64,000 bases of DNA from NCBI RefSeq assembly GCF_020215645.1, contig NZ_CP084058.1, positions 9,300,001 to 9,364,000 of the forward strand, in the 5' to 3' direction. The notes beneath the pieces are model-generated. The model did not search any database, had not been told where the DNA came from, and saw only the letters and a list, made by a program, of their open reading frames with translations. This document shows positions 1 through 8,157 of this stretch, piece after piece. How positions within the stretch are numbered: the stretch's first letter is position 1; every line of letters begins with the position of its first letter. The DNA comes from Nonomuraea gerenzanensis. GTDB lineage: Bacteria > Actinomycetota > Actinomycetes > Streptosporangiales > Streptosporangiaceae. The translations under genes were made by a program, and so were the position numbers.

Positions 1-62
1 CAAACCGCGATCAATACGTGATCAGTTGTGACAAATGAGGTGAATGAGGTAAGTCTGATGCG

Positions 63-1853
63 GTGCGCGTCTATTTAGGCATAGCCACAAAGCAGCGGGA
101 CATTTCCCCGGCGGTTCTGAATAGAGCCCGTTCCGTTATCGAATGGGCCTTCCCCGTGCCTCCCGACGTCATCAGGGGCGCGGAATGGCACGGCAGGGGC
201 GTCTCGCTGCTCGCCTGGACCAACGAGCCCGACGACTCCCGGCAGCCGCCGCTGATCACCGAGCAGCCCGGCGGCCGGATCGTCGGGCTCAACGGCCATC
301 TGGCCGACCCGGCCGACATGGCGGCGCTGCCGGACGACTCCGTGGGCGGCTGCTTCTCGGCCTGGTTCGCCCGGGACGGCGAGCTGGGCGCGAGCACCGC
401 GATCAACCGGGTCTGCCCCGTCTTCCACGCCGAGACGCCGGAGCTGCACGTCGTCGGCAGCCGCGCGCTGCTGGTGTACCTGGTGGCGGCGAACAGGACC
501 GACGAGCGGATCGACTACGACGTGCTCGCCCTGCAGTCGATGGTCAGGCAGGGCTTCTTCCTGTCGGACGAGACGCCGTATCAGGGGGTGTCGGCGCTGC
601 GGCCCAGCTCGCGCCTCATGGTGCGGGACGGCGTGCGGATCATCACCGAGACCCCGCTGCCGCAGGCGGCCCCCGCGCCCACGTCCGCGCGGCGCAAGCG
701 GGCGGCGATCGGCGAGCTGGCCGACGCGCTGCTGGCCACCGTGGCGCCGCTGCGCGACCTGGACGAGCCGGTGAACCTGGCGCTGACCGGCGGCCGTGAC
801 ACCCGCATCCTGGCGGCGCTGCTGCACGCGGCCCGGGTGCCCTTCAGGGCGACGACGAACGGGCTCGACACGCACCCGGACGTGATCATCGCGCGCACGA
901 TCGCGGACCGGCTCGGGGTCGAGCACACGGTCATCGCGCCGCCGCAGACCGCCGCCAAGGACGCGGTGCTGGTGGAGCATCCGCGCGTCCGCGCCTGGGA
1001 GACGCTGCGCACCTGCGAGGGCATGACCTCGGCGTACGAGTCGATCGTGAGCTACCTGCCGTACTCCGGCAAGCCCACCATGTCGGGCCAGAGCGGCGAG
1101 ACACTGCGCGCGGGCAGCCTGAACCTGCTCCAGAGCGACCTCGCCGACCAGGCCCTGCGACGGCGCATCGAGACCACGTTCCGCAAGGACGCCAAACTGT
1201 TCACCGCCGAGGCCGACGAGCACGCCCGCGCGCTGGCCGCGCCGTGGCTGGCGCGGCCCGACCGGCTGGAGGCGCTGGACCACCTCTACATCTGGTACAA
1301 GGTGGGGCGCTGGCAGGCCAGCGCCCGCGCGGGCTCGCTGCGGCGCGGCGATCCCGTGCGCCCTTTTCTGGACAATCGCGTGGTACGGGCGGCGCTGAGC
1401 CTCGATCAGAGCTGGCGGCTGTCCGAAGAGGTCATTTACACGCTGATATTGCGTCTGGCGCCGGAATTGCGGGAGGTGCCGATCGAGGGAAAGCCGTGGC
1501 GTTTCACGGAGAACGCCGCCCCGCGACGCCGCCTCCCCTGGCCGCCCCGCCTGCCCGCCCCTCCCCCGCACCTGCCCACCACCAGGACCGGCGGCGGCTG
1601 GAGCTGGCGCACCAGCCCCGGCCCCGCACTCACGGACGTGCTGCGCGAGCAGGTGCTCGGCAGCCTCGACGCCCTCGCCCCGATCGTCGAGCCGGACGAG
1701 GTGCGGGCTATCTTCGCCGACCCGGTCGTCCGCAAACCGGCCCTGGCCTGGCACCTCTACACCGTCAGCACCCTGCTGACCGGCCTGTATCCCGGCAAGG
1801 CGCCCGAGGACCTGCCGCAGATCACGGTTTCCAGGCCGGATCCCGGCCGATGA
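63..1853 (+). CDS. Asparagine synthase-related protein (orphan)
   Basis: The predicted 596-residue protein has an N-terminal region shaped like a class II amidotransferase fold but without an initial Met-Cys, so glutaminase activity is unlikely. A C-terminal ATP-pyrophosphatase (asparagine synthase-like) domain follows. The nucleotide loop reads LTGGRDTR at about residues 241-248, a variant of the usual SGGxDS. Such enzymes adenylate a carboxylate and form an amide; lasso-peptide cyclases and beta-lactam synthetases belong to the same superfamily. The start is GTG at 63, because a TGA lies in frame at 45 and a GAGGT ribosome site lies at 46-50. An out-of-frame ATG at 58 opens only six codons. 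Its last 32 bases overlap the convergent next gene. No precursor peptide, RRE protein or leader protease is visible, so the substrate is unknown and partners may lie upstream of the window. Confidence 0.75.
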   Translation: MRVYLGIATKQRDISPAVLNRARSVIEWAFPVPPDVIRGAEWHGRGVSLLAWTNEPDDSRQPPLITEQPGGRIVGLNGHLADPADMAALPDDSVGGCFSAWFARDGELGASTAINRVCPVFHAETPELHVVGSRALLVYLVAANRTDERIDYDVLALQSMVRQGFFLSDETPYQGVSALRPSSRLMVRDGVRIITETPLPQAAPAPTSARRKRAAIGELADALLATVAPLRDLDEPVNLALTGGRDTRILAALLHAARVPFRATTNGLDTHPDVIIARTIADRLGVEHTVIAPPQTAAKDAVLVEHPRVRAWETLRTCEGMTSAYESIVSYLPYSGKPTMSGQSGETLRAGSLNLLQSDLADQALRRRIETTFRKDAKLFTAEADEHARALAAPWLARPDRLEALDHLYIWYKVGRWQASARAGSLRRGDPVRPFLDNRVVRAALSLDQSWRLSEEVIYTLILRLAPELREVPIEGKPWRFTENAAPRRRLPWPPRLPAPPPHLPTTRTGGGWSWRTSPGPALTDVLREQVLGSLDALAPIVEPDEVRAIFADPVVRKPALAWHLYTVSTLLTGLYPGKAPEDLPQITVSRPDPGR

Positions 1854-2370
1854 GCCCGAGGAAGCGGTCGAGCGCCGGCGCGTCGGCGGGCACCGGCACC
1901 TCGGCCCCGAACGCCCCGCGCTCGCGGCCCGTCGGCGCCATCCGCTCGGCGAAGGCCAGCAGCGCGGCGGCCGTCTCCTCGTCCACCTCGTAGCCGAGGC
2001 CCGTCGCCCTCGACAGGTCCCAGCCGTGCGCGACGAGATCGGTCAGCGCCATGTCGGCCAGCACCGGCCTGGGCAGGCCGCCCATGGCCTCGCTGACGCC
2101 CTCCCACGCCTCGGGGCGCTCGTAGACGGCCAGCATGCGCTCCACGCGCTCGGGGAAGTCGCCGGTGTACTCCGGCTTCGGCGGCACGAAGGGGCCGCCC
2201 ACCGCCACCGACTCGAACAGGGTGACGCTCCACTCCATGTGGTTGAGCAAGGCCTTGACGTCGTACTCCGAGCAGGGCGTGGGCAGGCCGAGCCGGTCGT
2301 CGCCGAGCGCGCGGACCAGCTCGGTGGTGCGCCCCGCCGCCTCCTTCATCGCGGGCAGGATCTCGTTCAT
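1822..2370 (-). CDS. TIGR03086-type DinB/maleylpyruvate isomerase-like protein
   Basis: This 182-residue protein matches the DinB-like four-helix bundle proteins that many actinomycetes carry as TIGR03086 or mycothiol-dependent isomerase-like families. Recognisable elements are the N-terminal PTPCSEYDVKALLNHMEW segment, with a metal-ligand histidine, and the later DLVAHGWDLSRATG segment, typical of the second histidine site. Members are presumed metal-binding thiol-dependent enzymes; the substrate cannot be told. The start is the ATG at 2370 in front of NEILPAM; longer upstream reading would run into the neighbouring methyltransferase. Its 3' end overlaps the convergent asparagine synthase-like gene by 32 bases. 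Confidence 0.75.
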   Translation of the reverse strand: MNEILPAMKEAAGRTTELVRALGDDRLGLPTPCSEYDVKALLNHMEWSVTLFESVAVGGPFVPPKPEYTGDFPERVERMLAVYERPEAWEGVSEAMGGLPRPVLADMALTDLVAHGWDLSRATGLGYEVDEETAAALLAFAERMAPTGRERGAFGAEVPVPADAPALDRFLGLIGRDPAWKP

Positions 2371-2375
2371 GCGTT

Positions 2376-2879
2376 CTAGTGTGCCAGCGCCGCGTTCTCC
2401 ACCCGCACCCGAACGGTGAGGAGTATCGCATTCGTGATCGTGAACGCCAGCGCGGTGACCCAGGCCGTGTGCACCAGGGGCAGCGCGATGCCCTCCGCGA
2501 CCACGGCGACGTAGTTCGGATGCCGCAGCCACCGGTACGGCCCCCGATGCACCAGCGGCAGCCCCGGCACCACCACGACGCGCGTGTTCCACTGGTGGCC
2601 CAGCGTGCGGATGCACCACCAGCGCAGGCCCTGCGCCACGACGACGACGGCCAGCATGGGCCAGCCCAGCGCCGGCACGAACGGCCTGCCGAGCAGCCAC
2701 ACCTCGGCCGGCGCCGCCGCCAGGAGCCCCACGTGGGCCAGCACGATCCAGGGGTAGTGCCCCCTGCCGCGCTCGATGCCGCCCCTGGCCCTGGCCCAGG
2801 CCAGGTTGCGCCTGGCCACGACGAGCTCGGCCAGCCGCTCCGCCACGACCAGGCCGATGAGCAACGCGTACGCGATCAC
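2376..2879 (-). CDS. Isoprenylcysteine carboxyl methyltransferase-family membrane enzyme
   Basis: The 167-residue, mostly hydrophobic protein has about four membrane segments and the family motif RHPNYVAVVAEG near residue 120, as in ICMT and related membrane O-methyltransferases that use S-adenosylmethionine. The GTG start at 2879 overlaps the stop of the upstream type III polyketide synthase (GTGA), indicating translational coupling. This pairing is the same as Bacillus subtilis BpsA-BpsB, where the ICMT-like partner O-methylates the alkylpyrone made by the type III PKS. I infer the same role here: methylation of a PKS-derived pyrone or resorcinol in the membrane. The product itself is not deducible. 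Confidence 0.8.
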   Translation of the reverse strand: MIAYALLIGLVVAERLAELVVARRNLAWARARGGIERGRGHYPWIVLAHVGLLAAAPAEVWLLGRPFVPALGWPMLAVVVVAQGLRWWCIRTLGHQWNTRVVVVPGLPLVHRGPYRWLRHPNYVAVVAEGIALPLVHTAWVTALAFTITNAILLTVRVRVENAALAH

Positions 2880-3895
2880 CAGTGCAGCAGCAACAGCTCG
2901 GCGGAGAACCCCGGCCCCAGCGCCATGAGCACGGCCGGAGCGCCCGGCCTGCCACGGGTCTCCTGGAGCACGTGCAGCACCGAGACCGACGACAGGTTCC
3001 CGTGCTCGCGCAGGGAGTTCCACGTCACGTCCAGCGCCTTGGCCGGCAGGCCGAGCGTCTCCACGATCTTCTCGATCACCTTCGGGCCGCCGGGATGGCA
3101 GACCCAGGTGGCGACCTGCTCGGGGGTCAGGCCGTAGTCGGCCAGGAACGCCTTGATGTCGGCGGCGAGCACCTGCTCCACGAACGCCGTCAGGTCGGCG
3201 TCCAGCACGATGCGGAAGCCGTGCTCGCCCACCTCCCAGCCCATCAGGTGCTCGGTGTCGGGGTAGAGCCGGCTGCGGGTGGCGACGACCTCGGGGCCGG
3301 GGCCGCGCCCGGTGGCGACGACGGCCGCCGCGCCGTCCCCGAACAGGCCGCTGGCCACGAGGTTGGCGATCGAGGTGTCGTCGCGCTGGATGGTCAGCGA
3401 GCACAGCTCCACGCACACCAGCACCGCCACGTGGTCGGGCCAGCCGCGCAGGTAGTCGTGCAACCGGGACAGCCCGGCCGCGCCGGCCGCGCAGCCCAGG
3501 CCGAACACCGGCACCCGCTTCACGTCCGGCCGCAGCCCCATCCGCTGGGCCAGCTTGGCGTCCAGCGAGGGCGTGGCCACGCCCGTGGTGGAGCAGAACA
3601 GCAGGTGGTCGACCTTCTCGGGGCGCACGTCCGCCTTGCGCAGGGCGCCCGCCAGGGCCCGTTCGCCGAGCTCCAGCGCCAGCTCGACGTAGGCGTCGTT
3701 GGCACGCGCGAAGGAGTCGAGCTTGGCGTAGTCGGCCAGCGGCAGCGCCAGGTTGCGGCCGCGGACCCCGGTGGCCTCGTGGAATCGCCTCAGCAGCTCC
3801 TCATCGCATTCGGTCAGCCGGGAGAACGCCTCGGTGATCTCCGCCTGCTCGTAGCGATGATCGGGCAAAACGGTCTGCACTCCCGAAATATGCAT
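2876..3895 (-). CDS. Type III polyketide synthase (chalcone/stilbene synthase family)
   Basis: The 339-residue thiolase-fold enzyme condenses an acyl-CoA starter with malonyl-CoA units. The catalytic triad is visible: Cys135 in FGLGCAAG, His267 in WVCHPGG and Asn300 in HGNLSSVS. Length and motifs are normal for bacterial alkylpyrone or alkylresorcinol synthases. The ATG at 3895 is preceded by AGGAGAG six bases upstream. It heads a two-gene unit with the coupled membrane methyltransferase and lies 42 bases from the divergent GlxA-type regulator, which is a plausible controller. Starter preference (long-chain acyl versus aromatic) cannot be read from sequence by eye. Confidence 0.9.
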   Translation of the reverse strand: MHISGVQTVLPDHRYEQAEITEAFSRLTECDEELLRRFHEATGVRGRNLALPLADYAKLDSFARANDAYVELALELGERALAGALRKADVRPEKVDHLLFCSTTGVATPSLDAKLAQRMGLRPDVKRVPVFGLGCAAGAAGLSRLHDYLRGWPDHVAVLVCVELCSLTIQRDDTSIANLVASGLFGDGAAAVVATGRGPGPEVVATRSRLYPDTEHLMGWEVGEHGFRIVLDADLTAFVEQVLAADIKAFLADYGLTPEQVATWVCHPGGPKVIEKIVETLGLPAKALDVTWNSLREHGNLSSVSVLHVLQETRGRPGAPAVLMALGPGFSAELLLLHW

Positions 3896-3937
3896 ATATC
3901 TCTCCTGCCGCGGAGAGGCTCCGGCTAACATGCGGGC

Positions 3938-4909
3938 ATGCTGCTGCCCCCTCCCGCCAGGCTCCATCGGGTCGCTGTACTGGCCTTCGACGGGATGGCG
4001 CCCTTCGAGCTGGGCTGCGTCGTCGAGCTGTTCGGTCTGCCCAGGCCCGAGCTGGAGGTCCCCTGGTACGAGCTGACGGTCTGCGCGGAGACGCTCGAAC
4101 CGCTGCGCGTGGTCGGCGGGTTCACCATGACCGCCGGGCACGGGCTGGAGGCGCTGGAGCGGGCCGACACCGTGATCGTGCCCGGCGTGGCCGACGTCCG
4201 CGGGCCCGTCTCCGGGCCGCTCATCGGCGCCTTGCGGGCGGCGTACGAGCGGGGCGCGCGCATGGTGTCCGTCTGCTCGGGAGCGTTCGCGCTGGCGGCG
4301 GCCGGCCTGCTCGACGGGCGCCCGGCCACCACCCACTGGCGCTACGCCGACCTGCTCCAGGAGCGGTTCCCCGCCGTCCTGGTCAACCCCTCGGTCCTGT
4401 ACGTGGACGACGGCGACGTGCTGACCAGCGCGGGCAGCGCCGCGGGGCTCGACCTGCTGATCCACCTCGTGCGCCGCGACCACGGGCCGGGCGTGGCCAA
4501 CACCGTGGCCCGCCGCCTCGTCGTACCGCCGCACCGGGAGGGTGGCCAGGCCCAGTTCATCCAGGCCGCGGTCACTTCCGTCGGGGACGACGACGCCGTG
4601 GGCCGGGCGATGGCGTACGCCATGGAGCATCTGGCCGAGCCTCTCACCGTGGCCGACTTGGCCGGGGTGGCGCACATGTCGGAGCGGACGTTCATCAGGC
4701 GGTTCAAGCTGCGGACCGGGACGAGCCCGCTGCGGTGGGTCATCTCGCAGCGGGTGGCGGCCAGCCTGCCTCTACTGGAGTCCACGGGGGCGCCGGTGGA
4801 GGAGATCGGGGCGGCGGTGGGCTTCGAGAGCCCGGTGACCTTCCGGCATCACTTCACGCGCGCCATGCGCACCTCGCCTTCGGCCTACCGCAAGGCGTTC
4901 AGCGCCTGA
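3938..4909 (+). CDS. GlxA-family transcriptional regulator (DJ-1/PfpI plus AraC domain)
   Basis: The 323-residue protein combines an N-terminal class I glutamine amidotransferase-like (DJ-1/PfpI) sensor domain of about residues 10-180, with the elbow motif VSVCSGAFALAAAG, and a C-terminal AraC/XylS double helix-turn-helix of about residues 220-320. The latter includes MSERTFIRRFKLRTG and GFESPVTFRHHF. GlxA regulators bind DNA through the AraC domain and respond to small metabolites. It is transcribed divergently from the type III PKS operon with only 42 bases between the two starts, so shared promoter control is likely. The PKS link is an inference from position. Confidence 0.88.
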   Translation: MLLPPPARLHRVAVLAFDGMAPFELGCVVELFGLPRPELEVPWYELTVCAETLEPLRVVGGFTMTAGHGLEALERADTVIVPGVADVRGPVSGPLIGALRAAYERGARMVSVCSGAFALAAAGLLDGRPATTHWRYADLLQERFPAVLVNPSVLYVDDGDVLTSAGSAAGLDLLIHLVRRDHGPGVANTVARRLVVPPHREGGQAQFIQAAVTSVGDDDAVGRAMAYAMEHLAEPLTVADLAGVAHMSERTFIRRFKLRTGTSPLRWVISQRVAASLPLLESTGAPVEEIGAAVGFESPVTFRHHFTRAMRTSPSAYRKAFSA

Positions 4910-4940
4910 CCCCTCACCTTGCCCGCCCGCCGCCGCACCT

Positions 4941-5017
4941 CGCTCCACACGCCCGCGAACGCACTCCCGCCGCCGCAGCCCGCTCCACACACCCGCGAAC
5001 GCCCGCCCGCCGCCGCA
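4941..5017. repeat. Two tandem copies of a 37-base unit, period 40
   Basis: Copies at 4941-4977 and 4981-5017 begin CGCTCCACAC, continue CCCGCGAACGC and end CCGCCGCCGCA, with only a few differences. A partial third copy precedes them at about 4921-4937. The array fills the spacer between two convergent genes. No open frame in it looks genuine. Confidence 0.8.
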
Positions 5018-5066
5018 TGCCCGCGACAGCGCGTCCTCGACCTGGCGCCTCCGGCCCAGGGGCCCG

Positions 5067-6152
5067 TCAGCGGGCGAGCCGCCAGAGGGAGGTCACCTCG
5101 GCGGCGCGGGCCGCGTGCAGCGGGTCGTCCGCGTCGGCGGCCCGCCGGTGCCGTGGGGTGACGTCCAGCCGCCCCGCCACCCGCAGCCCCGCCTGCTCGA
5201 ACTCCCCCAGCAACTCCCCCCTGCTCCGCAACCCCAGGTGCTCGGCCAGGTCCGACAGGATGAGCCACCCCTCCCCGTCCGGCTCCAGATGCTCGGCCAG
5301 CCCGCCCAGGAACCCGCGCAACATCCGCCCGTCCGGATCATAAACGGCGTGGTCGAGCGGCGAGAGCGGCTTGGCGGGCAACCACGGCGGGTTGCAGACG
5401 ACCAGCGGCGCGCGCCCCGGCGGGAACAGGTCGGCCCGCACCACCTCCACCCGGTCGTCCAGCCCCAGCCGGGCCAGGTTGTCGCCGGCGCACTCGACGG
5501 CCCGCCGGTCGAGGTCGGTGGCCACGACGTGGCGGACGCCGCGTCTGGCGAGCACGGCCGCCAGCACCCCGGTGCCGGTGCCGACGTCGAAGGCCAGCCG
5601 GTCGCCCGGCAACGGCGCCTCGGCGACCAGATCGACGTACTCGCCCCTGATCGGGGAGAACACGCCGTGGTGCGGATGCACGCGGGCGCCGAGCGCCGGC
5701 ACGTGCACCCCCTTCCTGCGCCACTCGTGCGCGCCGATCAGGCCGAGCAGCTCGCGCAGCGGCCCGACGGCGGGCGGGGCGCCCGGGCCGAACACCTCGG
5801 CGCAGGCCTCCCGTACGTCGGGTGCCCTGCGCAGCGGCACCACATGGCCCTCGGCGTAGGGGATGAGCAGCATGCCGAGCGTGCGGGCGCGCTGGGACTG
5901 CGCCTGCCGGTGCCGGTGGAAGCCGCTGCCGGGCGCGGCGGGCTTGCAGCGCCGACCCATGGCGGCCAGGAGCTGCCTGGCGCCCTGGAAGTCGCCGCGC
6001 CACAGCAGCGCGGTGCCCTCGCAGGCCAGGCGGTAGGCGGTGGCGGCGGTCATGCGGTCATCGGCGACGACGACCTGACTGGGTGGCGGCGCGCCGAGCG
6101 CGGAGCGCCAGGCCGCCGAACGCTCCTGCCCCGCCTCGGTCCATCGGATCAT
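5067..6152 (-). CDS. Class I SAM-dependent methyltransferase (HemK/RsmC-like)
   Basis: The 361-residue protein has a C-terminal Rossmann methyltransferase domain. The SAM-binding loop is DVGTGTGVLAAVLARRG at about residues 190-206, followed by ATDLD and then VVCNPPWLPAKP. The NPPW motif is typical of N-methyltransferases acting on glutamine, adenine or guanine in proteins or nucleic acids. The N-terminal 150 residues resemble the substrate-recognition part of RsmC/PrmC-like actinobacterial enzymes. The ATG at 6152 has an AGGGGA sequence just upstream. Actual target (ribosomal RNA, release factor or other) is unresolved. Confidence 0.8.
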   Translation of the reverse strand: MIRWTEAGQERSAAWRSALGAPPPSQVVVADDRMTAATAYRLACEGTALLWRGDFQGARQLLAAMGRRCKPAAPGSGFHRHRQAQSQRARTLGMLLIPYAEGHVVPLRRAPDVREACAEVFGPGAPPAVGPLRELLGLIGAHEWRRKGVHVPALGARVHPHHGVFSPIRGEYVDLVAEAPLPGDRLAFDVGTGTGVLAAVLARRGVRHVVATDLDRRAVECAGDNLARLGLDDRVEVVRADLFPPGRAPLVVCNPPWLPAKPLSPLDHAVYDPDGRMLRGFLGGLAEHLEPDGEGWLILSDLAEHLGLRSRGELLGEFEQAGLRVAGRLDVTPRHRRAADADDPLHAARAAEVTSLWRLAR

Positions 6153-6215
6153 CGTCCCCTGACCGTTTCACGGACCCCATCCCCGCGGCCACCGCTTTTC
6201 CGGCACCAGGACCGT

Positions 6216-6866
6216 TCAGGGGCCGCCTCGCGGAAGCAGCCCGTCGGCCAGCGCGCGCACCCCCTTGACGTAGGTGTCGCGGGTGGTCAGCTCGCCCCAC
6301 CGCGCCCCCACCTCGCTCAGCCGGGGAAACTCGGCGGCATCCAGCCCGGCGAACACCCGCTCCCGATAGGTCGTCCCGCCCTCCTCGTGCCGCGCGCGGG
6401 CCGCCGCCCTGGCGGAGATCTCACCGGCCGTGTAGTGCCAGACGATCCGGTACGCGTCCACGGCCTCCGCCATCGTCAGCCCGGCCCGCACGGCGGCGTC
6501 GACGATCTGCTCCGGATACCACAGCGCCCCCACGGAGAGCAGGTCGTCGGCCCTGAGCACGTCCACGGCCCACGGCCGCCCGGACAGCGCCTCGTGCATG
6601 GCGACGGCGGCGGCCACCAGCCGTTCGCGCGGCTCCTCGGGCAGCTCCGGTCTCGGCAGGGAGGCGGCGTAGGCGTCGAGCAGCAGCAGGAGCAGCTCGT
6701 CCTTGTCACGCACGTGGTGGTAGAGCGCCATGGCCGTGCTGCCGACCTCCTTGGCCAGCCGCCGCATGGTCAGCCCGGCCACGCCGTCCTGCTCGATCAC
6801 CCGGTTGGCGGCGGTCACGATCTCGGCCCGGGAGATCTTCGGCGGTCGTCCTGTACGCGTCGGCAT
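6216..6866 (-). CDS. TetR/AcrR-family repressor
   Basis: The 216-residue protein has an N-terminal helix-turn-helix (about residues 12-58, with AGLTMRRLAKEVGSTAMALYHHV) and a C-terminal all-helical ligand domain of the TetR_C class. It faces a decayed MFS transporter across 22 bases that hold a perfect palindrome overlapping the transporter's start codon. I infer it once repressed the efflux gene and itself. Since the transporter is broken, its remaining role may be autoregulation or control of distant genes. Confidence 0.9.
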   Translation of the reverse strand: MPTRTGRPPKISRAEIVTAANRVIEQDGVAGLTMRRLAKEVGSTAMALYHHVRDKDELLLLLLDAYAASLPRPELPEEPRERLVAAAVAMHEALSGRPWAVDVLRADDLLSVGALWYPEQIVDAAVRAGLTMAEAVDAYRIVWHYTAGEISARAAARARHEEGGTTYRERVFAGLDAAEFPRLSEVGARWGELTTRDTYVKGVRALADGLLPRGGP

Positions 6867-6883
6867 CCTGCCATGCTACTTTC

Positions 6884-6895
6884 TATACATGTATA
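6884..6895. promoter_or_regulatory. Palindromic operator TATACATGTATA
   Basis: A perfect 12-base palindrome lies between the TetR gene and the transporter remnant. The transporter's ATG (6889-6891) sits in its centre, so a bound repressor would cover the start, and the transcript was probably leaderless or nearly so. It is the most AT-rich stretch in this neighbourhood. Confidence 0.65.
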
Positions 6896-7524
6896 AAAAC
6901 TCGTGGGCCGTCGCGGTGCTCGCTTTCGGAGTGGCCGTGGGGACCCTGCAGATGACCGTGGTGGTGCCGCTGCTCCCAGGGCTGGAACGCCTGCTGGGCG
7001 TCACGCCGACCACCGCCTCCTGGGCACTGACCGCCGGCCTGCTGTCGGGCGCGGTGTCGATCCCGCTGCTGTCGCGCCTCGGCGACATGTACGGCCGGCG
7101 CCCGGTGTCGCTGGTCGCCCTCGGCCTGCTCGTCGCCGGCCCGCTGATGCGCCGCTTCACCGCCTCCTCGCTGGTGGCGGCCGGCTCGTTGCTGGTGGCG
7201 GTCGCCGCGCTCTGGCTGGCCGTGTCCAGGTCTTCTGGAGCCGACCTGTACGGCGCCGCCACCGTGCTGGGCCTGGGCGTCGGCCTCGGGTAAGCGGCGC
7301 TCGGCACCATGGCGGTCGAGCACGTGGAGCCCGCCAAGACGGCGGCGGCCGGCGGGATCAACGCCCTGGTCAGGGTCGTCGGCAGCAGCGTGGCCGGCGC
7401 GGTGGGCGCGGCGGTCCTGTCGGGCGGCGGCGCCGGCTGGAGCTTCGGCGTGGCGGCGGCCGGCCTGCTGGCCGCGCTCTTCTCAGCGTTCTACGGGACG
7501 TTCTCACGAAAGGCGCGGGCATGA
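6889..7524 (+). pseudogene. Decayed MFS drug transporter
   Basis: The reading begins MYKNSWAVAVLAFGVAVG and covers the first membrane helices plus the motif-A loop RLGDMYGRRPVS of a major facilitator. It then jumps to a stretch resembling the late helices (PLMRRFTASSLVAAGSLLVA). An in-frame TAA at 7291-7293 interrupts it. The same frame resumes at 7294 with AALGTMAVEHVEPAKTAAAG, a typical penultimate-helix region of 14-helix efflux pumps, and ends at 7524. About 210 codons remain of the usual 450-500. Both a large internal in-frame deletion and a nonsense codon are therefore present, and a working pump is very unlikely. Confidence 0.8.
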
Positions 7525-7692
7525 CGGCGACCGGAGCCGCCGGACGGCCAGGCGCTCTTCGGCAGGTACGCCGACACCTTCCTGGTCAGCTCGAACGCCT
7601 CGCGCTCCGACGCCGCCACCTGGTCCCAGCCGGGGTTGTGGGGCACGTACGTGCGCCCGTGGTCCTCCAACTGCTTGAGACGACGCGATCCT
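7491..7692 (-). pseudogene. Possible gene fragment, unrecognised
   Basis: Read leftward from about 7692, this frame has almost exclusively G/C-ending codons and a natural residue mix, for example QLEDHGRTYVPHNPGWDQVA and FELTRKVSAYLPKSAW. It then runs to a stop at 7491 inside the transporter remnant. No start codon or ribosome site fits, and I do not recognise the family. It may be the stub of a gene deleted together with part of the transporter. The opposite strand also reads open, so coding origin is not certain. Confidence 0.3.
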
Positions 7693-7728
7693 CCCGCTGA
7701 CGTACCGGCTGGTCGATACGTCAGCTGA

Positions 7729-8121
7729 TCAGAGCGTGTAGTCGAAGGTGTAGGAGTGACCTCCGTCGGGGCCGATGACGATGTCCATCTCGCCCCTGAG
7801 CCCGCGCAGCTCGCCCGTCCCCGAGTCGGCCACGACCCTGATGCGCAGCGTCTGCTCCCCGTCGTCGCTGGTGGCGTCGTGCTGGACGACGAAGCTGCCC
7901 GGACGCCCGTCCAGGGTGCCCTCGATGCGCTCCAGCGCCACGTACGAGCGCGACTCCGTCACCGGCGTGGTGGCGATCAGCATGGTGACGAGGCTGGTGC
8001 CGGTGAGGTCGCCGGAGAAGGTCTTGGTCAGCGTCACCACGCCCTGAGTGATGCCGTCGCGGTCGTCGTAGGACGGCTGCGGCGTCCAGTTCGCGGTTTC
8101 GAAGGTGCCCTTTGCGGTCAT
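7729..8121 (-). CDS. DUF3224 domain-containing protein
   Basis: The 130-residue protein matches the DUF3224 family, small beta-barrel proteins common in actinomycetes, with the conserved opening GTFETANWTPQPSYDD and the late segment GTGELRGLRGEMDIVI. Function is unknown. The second of two in-frame ATGs (8121) is preferred because an AGGA sequence lies eight bases before it and overlaps the first ATG (8130); using that one adds three residues. No signal peptide or membrane segment is present. Confidence 0.8.
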   Translation of the reverse strand: MTAKGTFETANWTPQPSYDDRDGITQGVVTLTKTFSGDLTGTSLVTMLIATTPVTESRSYVALERIEGTLDGRPGSFVVQHDATSDDGEQTLRIRVVADSGTGELRGLRGEMDIVIGPDGGHSYTFDYTL

Positions 8122-8157
8122 GGCACTCATCCTGCCGGGCGTACCTGTCAGATCCCG

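Noticed and set aside
58..78. Six-codon ATG frame before the first gene as a leader peptide
   Set aside because: It overlaps the real start by chance. No attenuator structure or codon bias supports it.
63..1853. Lasso-peptide biosynthetic cluster
   Set aside because: Only the cyclase-like enzyme is seen. No precursor, RRE protein or transglutaminase-like protease follows, and the P-loop differs from usual lasso cyclases. Upstream sequence is not available.
7291..7293. Programmed readthrough or recoding of the TAA in the MFS gene
   Set aside because: No recoding signals are seen, and the protein also lacks its central helices, so gene decay explains the stop better.
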